Assembly: GCF_000471905.2 (NCBI RefSeq)
Contig: NW_006499801.1
Span: 1,140,133-1,204,132, forward strand
From: Amborella trichopoda
Taxonomy: Eukaryota > Streptophyta > Magnoliopsida > Amborellales > Amborellaceae
Direction: 5' to 3'
DNA: 64,000 bases
The notes beneath the pieces are model-generated. The model saw only the letters and a program-made list of their open reading frames with translations. It had not been told where the DNA came from and ran no database searches. The translations under genes and the position numbers were made by a program. Positions 56,414 to 64,000 of the stretch are shown here, piece by piece (the first letter of the stretch is position 1; each line of letters opens with the position of its first letter).

Positions 56414-58995
56414 TTGTTTTGTAGCTATGATTGGATTGCTTTTCTAACTATGAATGTATTGTACCCAGATGCGCAGCGATCTAGAAGTGAGGATTGCGGC
56501 TGCAAAAGAACAAAGAGTAGCCGCGGAGAGAGAAAAACAACTGAAGGAAGATGCTGCATCTGCTGCTCTTGCTGAACAAGAACTTATCATGGAGAAGGTG
56601 GTAGAGGAGTCCAAGAAACTTCAGCAAGCAGCAGAAGAAAATTCGAAGGTAAGAAGATGACTAATCTGAAATTTCTCTCTTTTTATGTTTTCTGCTTTGA
56701 TAATGGTATGCTTGAAAGTTATGGATGATGTAGTTCAATTTCTTTAATCATGTTGTCTTCAAATTTTCTTGAAGTACACTCCAAACAAATGTCAAATGTT
56801 CACGAAGACCACATTTCTTTCTTTCTCAGATATGGCCCCTGTTAATAGGAAATGATCAAATTACTGGTTAGAATGAGCAAATTCTCCTCATTTTATGAGG
56901 CTGAATTTCCCAATGTATGACATGTATTGTTTTTTGAAGAAGGTTAACTTTGTATGACATATATTGTTCAAAACTTCAAATTTGTCCATTTGTTGTTGCC
57001 ATGGTTATGGTGAATGGCTTGGAATTCCATAACTACTTTATAAGTAACACCTCCATATCCTGGCCTTTGTATTCTGAAATGGAGTGAAATTTTTTATACA
57101 GTTTTATATAGGAGGATCAAAATCTAAACAGTTCATCCAGTAGATTCAATCTGAAAATAGAAGCTAGATTTGATTTTCTATTTGAGAGTCTAGTTGTTAT
57201 AGAGATTTTTCTATTGTACAAAGAGAATGGGAGGTTATCCAGTTCAAGATGGTCATTCTGAAATTCCAAAATTCAGTGGTATTATGTTGGGTTTAGGACT
57301 AATTTTTCCAACTCTTGAATCTGAATAAAAGCTTGAACTGCCCATCTGGATTCCTATTCTCCATTTAAAAGGGTCTATGAGAGATTTAAACGATAATTGT
57401 TCAAACTAGGTATCAGGGACTAAGAGAGATATTATCCACAATTATTCAAACTGCATGTTTTGTGTAATGGCTTATTTTCTCCATAGTATTGTAGGATGAC
57501 TTACTTTTTTATAGTGGAAAAGACCATAATGACTTATTTTCTCCATAGTATTTTGGGAGGACTTCTGTTTTATAGTGGAAAAGAACTGTGACATTTTCTT
57601 TAGGTGGTCAACTGGATTTCAAATATGGATGTTAAGAGTTGCAACTTATACTCTGAGCATAGAGACCAAACCCCAACATCAATAGCTGAGTTGTGATGAA
57701 CTATTAAAAATATAATTAAATCTAGAAATCTAAGCTCATTGTGACATACTGTTATCAATCAAGAAAAGGAAATTCCAGCCATTCAAACTGTTAAGAAGTG
57801 AATTGATATGTTCTACAGTCACTGGTAGAAAATGTTTTATGAGCTCAAGTGAACTGTGGAGACCGCATCCCAAAATTAATATGAATTGTGATGAAATATC
57901 CTAGAAGTAAAATTAAACCCTTTAATCTAAGCTCATTTTGTTATCAATCAGAGAGAGAAAATCCAGAAATCCAAACTGTTTCATAGAATGTGAACTAACG
58001 CGAGTCCTCCAATTACTTGGTACGAGTAGTTTTAACAATGCTCAAGTGAATTGTGGGGTCTCGATTTGGACGCCAAATTCTTCATGTTTCTTGCATGTTT
58101 CCTGTTTCTGTTAATCGTTGTGATAATGACATATCTGCTTCTCTTGCAGTTACGTGAGTTCTTGATTGACCGAGGCCGAATAGTTGACACTCTACAGTAA
58201 GTTAAAATTCTCTGCTGGTTTTAAACTATTTATGGAAATGGGAGTACTTCTGTTATTATCTTTTTAAAAGAAAGTATCCGTATCTGTCTCTCTGTGTGCA
58301 AAACGCACACTGTAAAATATTTTATTGGGCTACAATTAAATATCAGAAATGGCAATATTTTGTTGTTTGTTCACAACCAAAATACAACAAATGCAGAAAT
58401 ACACATGCATCAGTCTTGTAAAATTGGTGATAGCTTTCGAGTTTTTTTTTTAATTCCCCTGAACAGATAACTTGTCATGCATGTCTTCTTTGTCATTTAG
58501 ATATGTCATTTCCATAGCTCCTCCCATCTAGAAAAAATCTCATGCATGTCTTCTTTATCATTGTGATAGTGTCATTTCCATAGCTCCTCCTATCTAGAAA
58601 AAAGTCCTACTTAAAACTGCATTTTCTTCTGCAGAGGAGAGATTTCAGTAATTTGCGAGGACGTGAGTGCCCTCAAAGAAAAATTCGATAAGGGGCTTAA
58701 GATAGGCGAGATGAGTCTTAGACTGCCAAAGTCATCAGAGGACAAGGATGCAGTAAGTGTCCTATCATCTTCTACCTCATCTATGAGGAGCCGATCTCTG
58801 GACTCTAGTAACTGGCGCCCCCAATTTAACACGGTGCCTAACCGCTATGGGCTCAGTGAGTCCTTTGAAACTGCGTCCCGAGATTTGTCGAGCAGTCAGG
58901 AAACAATCGAGAGCAAAATCGACGGTGATCAGAAGGCAAAGTCTTCCTCTGAAGAAGGATGGCATTTCCTAGAAGATGAACTTACATTTAATTGA
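50433..58995 (+). CDS. CUE-domain (ubiquitin-binding) protein with C-terminal coiled coil
   Basis: Coding exons 50433-50480, 50937-51075, 51198-51952, 54308-54481, 54604-54720, 56469-56648, 58150-58196, 58635-58995 (TGA). GT-AG junctions and phases agree; 1821 nt, 606 residues. Residues 1-45 fit a CUE domain: MDSKSVFNVLQEVFPQIDLR (the FP motif) and NVDAAMDFLMDHVIP (a FL in place of the usual di-leucine). Residues about 60-315 are acidic, low-complexity and internally repeated. From about 315 to 500 comes a long coiled coil: LLDAMESLRGLVKEAEVQEE, AGQAKKEADQGAQEILTKVE, GEVYGEKSILATEARELQSR, VRIAAAKEQRVAAEREKQLK, EKVVEESKKLQQAAEENSKL and LREFLIDRGRIVDTLQGEIS. A serine-rich tail ends EEGWHFLEDELTFN. 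It resembles plant 'ubiquitin system component Cue' proteins; CUE domains bind ubiquitin, and the particular role is unknown. No TM segment seen. Confidence 0.92.
52305..53515. mobile_element. Probable Pack-MULE-like TIR element in intron 3 of the CUE gene coding region
   Basis: The left end has GTTTATATACGGTTGCATCC and CCTTCCAATATTTTGGATGG + TTCAGATT; the reversed right end has ATTATATGGGTGCAGTTGGC and CCGTTCAAGTATTTCAATGG + CTGAGATT. These are imperfect inverted repeats over about 100 bases. The interior holds (CT)n runs and an antisense gene fragment (52818-53085). Target duplications were not found, so the exact ends are open. Confidence 0.5.
52818..53085 (-). pseudogene. Decayed AFR/SAP30-like gene fragment
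   Basis: Minus-strand translation, allowing two frameshifts, gives MLEEWVERGSNGEACEFEKK, EASEEKELSVLPRHTK, VIGNTRAKSVL, VGLQGVVKKPVGLGGWIFFV and LTNGMEVKLQTNALSVIEAP + T. From memory this matches the N-terminal part of plant SAP30-like histone deacetylase complex proteins (AFR1/AFR2), which have SVLPRHTKV, VGLQGVVKKAVGLGGW and EVKLQRNALSVIEAPTG. Similarity stops after EAPT, close to a possible exon end. Only about 90 codons are present and frames are broken, so it is not a working gene. Confidence 0.6.
53760..54120 (-). pseudogene. Unidentified coding-like fragment, minus strand
   Basis: From 54092 downward one frame reads ALNWHKEANRGLENSDTVVY, RSNYVKLISELLKDMPSMSQ and EGIRKEIRSIHVVEKHA before a stop. 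After one or two more stops, KAIKVADKLKEILDIPYTYD and ILDTLDKLLGWPPNGVL follow. The composition is protein-like, but I do not recognise the family. It lies in intron 3 of the CUE gene, antisense, directly after the Pack-MULE-like element. It could be another captured fragment or part of a dead element. Confidence 0.35.
54845..55235. repeat. Two-copy duplication, about 190 bp, in CUE intron 5
   Basis: The words CTGCTTTTGCTTTAAAATTT, AAGCTCAGATAATGACATTT or its variant, TTCCTCTTACTCTAGCATGT and ATAAATTCTGAGAATTTTG recur in the same order at about 54860-55015 and 55075-55225. Diverged. Confidence 0.75.
56375..56411. repeat. (GA)n microsatellite before CUE exon 6
   Basis: About 36 bases of (GA)n, ending 57 bases before the start of exon 6. 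Noncoding. Confidence 0.9.
57466..57584. repeat. Two-copy tandem duplication, period 62
   Basis: AATGGCTTATTTTCTCCATA...TTTATAGTGGAAAAGA and AATGACTTATTTTCTCCATA...TTTATAGTGGAAAAGA, in CUE intron 6. Confidence 0.85.
57650..57995. repeat. Two-copy duplication, about 165 bp, in CUE intron 6
   Basis: GAGACCAAACCCCAACATCA, GTTGTGATGAACTATT, AATCTAAGCTCATTGTGACA and CCATTCAAACTGTTAAGAA (57650-57810) recur in variant form at 57838-57995, for instance GAGACCGCATCCCAAAATTA, ATTGTGATGAAATATC and AATCTAAGCTCATTTTG. Confidence 0.75.
58475..58605. repeat. Two-copy tandem duplication, period 65, beside the last CUE acceptor
   Basis: TCATGCATGTCTTCTTTGTC...TCCATAGCTCCTCCCATC and TCATGCATGTCTTCTTTATC...TCCATAGCTCCTCCTATC. 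It ends about 30 bases before the acceptor of the final exon (58634). Confidence 0.9.
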
Positions 58996-60067
58996 GTTAA
59001 TCTCAACTCTCAGTAAGATACAGAGATGCTTAGCTTTTATGACTGGTGCACGTTTTTAATCCTTTTTCCTTTTATTTCATGAAGTCTGGGTTCAGTTTGC
59101 AATGGCCGAGAATCTTCTATCTCTTTTGTCATGTAAATACAAGGTCTATTGACAGGCATCTTAACCTGAAAAAGTTTCTGCATAAATGGGGAATATATTT
59201 GAATTGTTTTGCAGGTTAGTCTTCATACTAGTATACCCGTCTATTTTTTTTTCTCCCTCAATGTGTTCGTTGTCGAGCAATTGCACATATATGCCCCATG
59301 TCCTATATTCTTTGGCCAAATTAATGAATTGAGGAGGTATTTTGGTCTTTTGACATTGAGAGAGTATTGGTTAGGCGAATTGTCTTTTCAAATTCTTTCT
59401 TCGAAGTTTTTTTGGATGTGTTTTAAAAAGTTTATTGGTTTTACTGATGGTGTGGCTTTTGATAGAGAAAAATGGAGTAGGATTCATTGAATGATTATTA
59501 TGTGATGATGTTTTATAGGGTTTCCTTGTTTTATATGAGAATTAGGTCATTTGCTCTGGTGGGCTGTCCTGCTGAGAGAGAGAGAGCGAGCGAGAGAGGT
59601 ACGAAGTACGAGAGAGAGCTGTTTGTGTAAAGCGAAAACCATCCATTTACTCTCTATTGGGTAAGATCCAACTAGGATTGACTTCAGCTCTCCAAATTTT
59701 AGGGATGGGACCGCTTCAAAAGGACAAGCCTCAATTAAAAAAACGTCCTAATTGCATTTTCTATGCACTTAAAAAATAATTTCAAGATTGAATGAACACT
59801 ATCGAAATTATAAAAGGTGAGATCCAAGTATTAGAACTAAAATTCAAATTTTCTCCTTCGAAAAATAGTCATCTAATAGTTTAAGTGGTTTCCAATAGTA
59901 AAAAATCCTCCCATACGGGTCTTCTACTAAGTAGATGTGTACTACCTTCTTGAGAGAAGGTACTATACATGCCCTTGAATGAAAGTGAGATATAAAGAGA
60001 ATGTACAAGGGAAAAAGGTTACCGAAAGTGAGATATAAAGAGAATGTGCAAGGGAAAAAGTTTACCT
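58996..60067. other. 3' region of the CUE gene and spacer
   Basis: Presumed 3'UTR to about 59200, then spacer. A (GA)-rich run lies at 59573-59600. A 43-bp unit is tandemly doubled at 59985-60067 (AAAGTGAGATATAAAGAGAA plus TGTACAAGGGAAAAAGGTTA and variant). An open frame at 59209-59490 has no recognised homology. Confidence 0.5.
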
Positions 60068-60462
60068 AAGGGGGTGACTCTATATTGTGGAAGTAAGGCG
60101 CACCTCAAAAATCCTTTAAAACATTGTGTTCTTATGTTGGACTCAAATCGATCATCTTGAACTCAAAATGTATGGATATGAAGAAAAAAAAATTTTAATC
60201 ATGAAAATGATCTAGACCTTCAATCTTCAAATTTATGGATTTGCTCGATTTTGCGTCATTTTAAGAGTTTTAAATTTCATTGGTGACAATGGATTTTCAT
60301 GCCGCAAGGCTTGAATTGCAACTTTCGGCAAATTTAAAGGAATGCCTTGTATAAACGTGTAATTTTGACTGTTTAAGGGTGTCGCAACTTTGGGCAAATT
60401 TAAAGGTATGCCTTGTGTAAACTTGTAATTTTGACAGTTTTAAGGGTGATAAACTTTACCCG
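60068..60462 (-). mobile_element. Family A MITE copy, rearranged right end
   Basis: TAAGGGGGTGACTCTATATT, GTAAGGCGCACCTCAAAAAT, TCGATCATCTTGAACTC and TGGATTTGCTCGATTTTGCG fit the minus orientation. Near the right end a block (AATTTAAAGG, ATGCCTTGTATAAAC, TTGTAATTTTGACTGTTTAA) is doubled at about 60327-60450. Confidence 0.65.
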
Positions 60463-60863
60463 TACTTGTATCAAAGTACGAGAGTTGCTTGTATGAAAGC
60501 GAGTTTACGTTCTGTGCATGAGGTTGAGAGAGAGTAGAAATGAGAGAGAGAGAGAGAGAGTTATTTGGATTCTGAACTTGCCATTTAGGGAGATTTTGAG
60601 AATTTCCAGTTATTTGAGAATTTCCAGTTACTAATTTAGGGAGATTTGAGATTTGGATTCTGAACTTGTAATTTAGGGAGATTCTGAACTTGAATGTTAA
60701 ATCACCTCTCTATTCAACTTTTTCCTTTTCATTAATAGGACGGACATGCAAAATTGTATAGACAAATGATTATTCAATTGAAAAGAAAGAATTAATAACA
60801 CTGTCCTCCAAAGAATTTCTACAGGAACCGGCCATTGGAAATGGAGCAACAAAGCTTGGACTC
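60463..60863. other. Spacer between the convergent CUE and GPX genes
   Basis: (GA)n near 60540-60560 and three imperfect repeats of ATTTAGGGAGATTT/GGATTCTGAACTTG (60565-60690). The last part should hold the GPX 3'UTR. No gene seen. Confidence 0.45.
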
Positions 60864-63342
60864 TCAGATTTGCCCCAGTGCCTTTTTGATGTCAGCCTGC
60901 AAAATTCCACATAAACACACACACACATACACATTAATATGTGAATCAAGGGACCACAGATATTTTTTAAGTTACAGATGAAAACTCGCTAAATTGTAGA
61001 AAAAATGGCCACATCAATTTGCTGAGCTACAGATGGAAACTTTTTAAATTGCAGATGAATGATGCTATGGCTCACCTCCATTGATGAAGGTTGGGTTGCA
61101 GGAGAGTAACGGCCGATGACAAGACCATTTTTGTCGATCAAAAACTTGGTGAAATTCCATTTGATCCTGTCACCCATGAATCCATGTTTTTTTGATTTGA
61201 GGAACTTGTATAGGGGAGCAGCGTTCGGGCCATTTACGTTAACCTGCAAAGATAATAATATCAGTCAATATTGCCCATAAGAATTGGTCTGCCCATACAT
61301 ACAGTAAATTACTTTGAGAAATAATCCCTCATCACTTTCACTAGTAATTTTGTCTATGAAGTTCGGTTTAGTCTCATTGGAAGCAACTAAAACATGCTAA
61401 CTCGATGAACTTTCCATGGAAGAAAAAAACAGGAAAAAAATCATTCTGATAAATACAGGTACTCAAAAATGTACATGCCATAAGAATGAAAGGGTTTGGT
61501 CTAGAGATATGGGCTATAGAATACCTAGTATGAAAATCCATGGTTAAGGTTCAATTCCCATGCTTTCACTAGTCAAAGAAAAAAATAAGGGCATAATGGT
61601 TCTCCTAAATGATATTTAGATATACTTACATTCAGCAAAAGGAAAAAAATTCATACTTGTAGAGAGGGATTCTTTATCTAAGGCTACTATATATTTGGGA
61701 TTGTATACTATAAAGTGGTTTATGCTCGGTGCTAGAAGGTCACATTCACTCATAGCCATCCAATGCAAAATCAGGTTGTTAAGCGAGTGTCACAAAGTTT
61801 AAAAAAATCTTTTGAAAATAATTAACAGTGCATCCCTATCCGCCTGATTTACATATAATGGCTAAAAATGATTGTGACTTTCTTCTACCAAAAGCAAACG
61901 GTCCACATCATACACTTCACCTATATCTTTTTTCAGAACAATGGGTGGTGGATAATTTCTTTTGTGGCCTGGCCAGACACAGGAATATGGGATGGATTTG
62001 AAAGCTAAGACTAGCCACCATCCCTCCGGTCAGGAAAAACAAAATTCTTTTGCATTGATAAATAATGTACTTTCATTTTATTCAAATGAGACTGGGTTAT
62101 TATCTTCCCTTGTTTATTGCATTAATTAAGCATAAACATATAAATAACTGAGCCAATATTGAACCACACTTTTTGTTGCAAACTTAACAAGGGTTTACAA
62201 TTCAATTTACATTAAGATGAAATCCACCTTATTCAAAGAGGATCAAATTTAGTTCACTACAAATTCATCATTCTCATCAACATTACACTAAAAAAGGAAG
62301 TCTTAAAAAAAATTCAAAGAGGATCGAATTTAGTTCACTACAAAGTCATCATTCTCATCAACATTACACTCAAAAAGGTTCAAAATATTGAGATATGGAG
62401 ATAAATTACCCTTAACAACATGATACTCAAGTTTAGTTGTAACTAGTGTTCGCAAACTCGGTTGGTCCAACTAGAACCAGGCACTAGCCGATCCGGTTTT
62501 GGTGCTCCTGCAGGATATTTAAAAAATAATAATAATAAAGGTATATAAAATCGTAAAAAATAATGGATTTGTTTCTAATGTGTTTTTTAACGTTTTTTAT
62601 CACTTTAGAAAAGACTAGAAAATGTTTTGGCCATAAATACTTATTTTTATATTTTTCTCATCTTTTCTAAAAATTTCAAAATACCCCTGAACACAAATTA
62701 ATTTTTAAAATCTATTTTTTTCACTAATTTTCAACTTCATTTGGGTGTGCTTTGTTTAATCATGCTTTAAATATATTTTTTATAATTTGTAACATTTTTT
62801 TGACCGGCCTGGACCTGCCCGATTAGGCCAGTTGAACCAGTTACTCAAAACCAACCCTTGGCTGGTTTCCGAAGTTGGTTCAATTTTTCGAACAATGGTT
62901 ATAACAACCAATCATATTTCCACATCATTGCCTGCCAATTATACTTCTTCATTTGACAATGGACTTACAATGTAAAAGAACCCTAAATTAGCTACCTAGA
63001 GCTTTTCAACATGGAAATGAATGCCACATGTTCAAGTATCTACCGATCAAAATAAACAATAACCAGTTTCAAGAGTATCCTAACTAGAAAGAAAACCAAA
63101 TTTCACTTTTTTCTTTTTCTTTTCTTTTCTTTCCAACTACAATTTGATCATAATCTAAAAGCATCAATCAACATAATTCACAAATTGTGGCACAATTTAT
63201 TCCCATTTCATGCATGTTTTTACCTTTTCAAAAACCGGAAATTCTGCCTTGTATCTTGTACATACAAACTCCTTTGCCTTTTCACTTGTCCCTGGCTCTT
63301 GGCGGAGGAACTGATTGCATGGAAATGCTAGAATCTCAAAAT
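60864..63342 (-). CDS. Plant-type (phospholipid hydroperoxide) glutathione peroxidase, 3' exons
   Basis: Three minus-strand exons: 63342-63224, 61243-61076 and 60896-60864 (TGA 60866-60864). Phases agree. Protein: [99 protein letters not shown] and KALGQI. FPCNQF and WNFTKF are family signatures (Gln/Trp/Asn of the active site). The Cys in VCTRYKAE is the expected resolving Cys of thioredoxin-dependent plant enzymes that reduce lipid hydroperoxides. The peroxidatic Cys lies in an exon beyond 64000 or in the part not found, so the enzyme's completeness and any transit peptide cannot be judged. The short last exon (11 codons) is intact. Compartment unknown. Confidence 0.93.
61710..61905. mobile_element. 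Family B MITE in a GPX intron
   Basis: GTGCTAGAAGGTCACATTCA, CTCATAGCCATCCAATGC, GAGTGTCACAAAGTTTAAAA at the left and centre; ATAATGGCTAAAAATGATTG and TGACTTTCTTCTACCAAAAG at the right. The arms are inverted as in the other copies. Confidence 0.7.
62232..62378. repeat. Two-copy tandem duplication, period 81, in a GPX intron
   Basis: TTCAAAGAGGATCAAATTTA...CATCATTCTCATCAACATTA and TTCAAAGAGGATCGAATTTA...CATCATTCTCATCAACATTA. Nearly identical, so recent. Confidence 0.9.
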
Positions 63343-63532
63343 CTGAAAGGAAGAAGAAAGATAATGATTTCAACATTTTTTAAAAAAGAAAAAAAAACTA
63401 ATCAATACTCTTCTACTCTAAAGAAATTAAGTGTCACAAAATAAAAGAATAAGTGGTAAAGAAATTTGTATTTCTCAAAACAATAATCAATCCATCCAAC
63501 TCCATATATATATATATATATAGAGAGAGAGG

Positions 63533-63890
63533 GTGCGGTTTGTTTAGAGCCTCGGCTCTATATAAACTTTTCCCATATAACAATCACATTAGAGCCCACC
63601 TTTAAATAGTATCAAGAAATATGGTTTCAATACTAGACATTTTTGTAATAGCCTTGAAATATATTTTCATCTTGAATTATAAAATTTAAAGATTAAAAAA
63701 TAGCGTAGATCGAGTAGATCTATGAAACCTTAAAAATCTTGAAAATTGATGGTCAAAAAATGCGTTACAATATCCACTATTTCCAAAACTTGAAATCCAT
63801 TTTTTTTCTCATATCCATCCATCTTGATATCGAGATGATCAATTTTATGATATTTGGGCATCAAAACAACCTCTTCTAATGAAATGTTTG
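63533..63890 (+). mobile_element. Family A MITE with doubled, inverted left end
   Basis: It starts GGGTGCGGTTTGTTTAGAGC, then CTCGGCTCTATATAAACTTT + TCCC (a terminus read the other way), then ACAATCACATTAGAGCCCAC and the normal body (AGCGTAGATCGAGTAGATCT, AATGCGTTACAATATCCACT, CTTGATATCGAGATGATCAA). The right end is lost in unrelated sequence after ACCTCTTCTAATGAAATG. A TTAGGGCATGCCCTC word at 63984-63998 may be its displaced terminus or the start of another copy. Confidence 0.7.
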
Positions 63891-64000
63891 CTATGTGGCA
63901 CAATTTCATTAGCCCCACATGCTCTTATAAAATGGAGGGAGTTCAAATATTTGCTTTTGTTGAAATTTTTGGTAAATGGCAATTAGGGCATGCCCTCTAT

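Noticed and set aside
59209-59490. 93-codon frame ending in FTDGVAFDREKWSRIH
   Set aside because: It looks vaguely protein-like, but I recognise no family and it falls in the CUE 3' region; not enough to call a gene.
1-64000. tRNA, rRNA, snoRNA or miRNA genes
   Set aside because: I found no cloverleaf with matching A and B boxes and no rRNA sequence. Foldback MITEs could yield small RNAs, but calling any of them a miRNA gene would need expression data.

Overview
This is a nuclear window from a flowering plant, probably a eudicot (low confidence below that level). The evidence is long AT-rich GT-AG introns, plant gene families (a DUF21/CBS membrane protein close to Arabidopsis At4g14240 as I remember it, a plant-type glutathione peroxidase, a DUF1749 hydrolase), plant L1-type LINEs with zf-RVT and RNase H domains, and many MITEs. 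I see no bacterial genes, CRISPR array, rRNA or tRNA.

Gene layout. (1) 1406-2679, +: 3' part of a small RRM RNA-binding protein gene. (2) 7005-16628, +: DUF1749 alpha/beta hydrolase, broken by a 558-base run of N at 14137-14694. (3) 33587-43724, +: complete 13-exon DUF21 (CNNM-type) membrane protein with CBS domains, 512 residues. (4) 50433-58995, +: complete 8-coding-exon CUE-domain coiled-coil protein, 606 residues, with an upstream ORF spanning a 5'UTR intron. (5) 60864-63342, -: last three exons of a plant glutathione peroxidase whose 5' exons lie beyond the window. Joining the listed exons gives open frames with consistent phases. The five genes have no evident shared pathway.

The space between and inside the genes is mostly transposons. 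The dominant one (family A) is a roughly 350-400 bp terminal-inverted-repeat element, with about thirteen copies or parts here in both orientations; one copy has perfect 9-bp flanking direct repeats, pointing to a Mutator-like MITE. Several shorter foldback or TIR families (B, D, E, F, G) also occur. A dead L1-type LINE (28098-33210) sits inside a family A copy. A second, antisense LINE fills the largest intron of the DUF21 gene. A roughly 1-kb TIR element with a degenerate CpG-bearing short-repeat array (47627-48626) also split a family A copy, and a smaller element at 44530-45225 carries a related array in the opposite orientation. A TIR-bounded segment in an intron of the CUE gene carries a decayed antisense gene fragment resembling plant SAP30-like AFR proteins, as a Pack-MULE would.

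Most promising for follow-up: the two array-bearing TIR elements, the gene-capture element, and the nested insertions that give an order of events. All element boundaries were judged by eye and are approximate unless a target duplication is stated.
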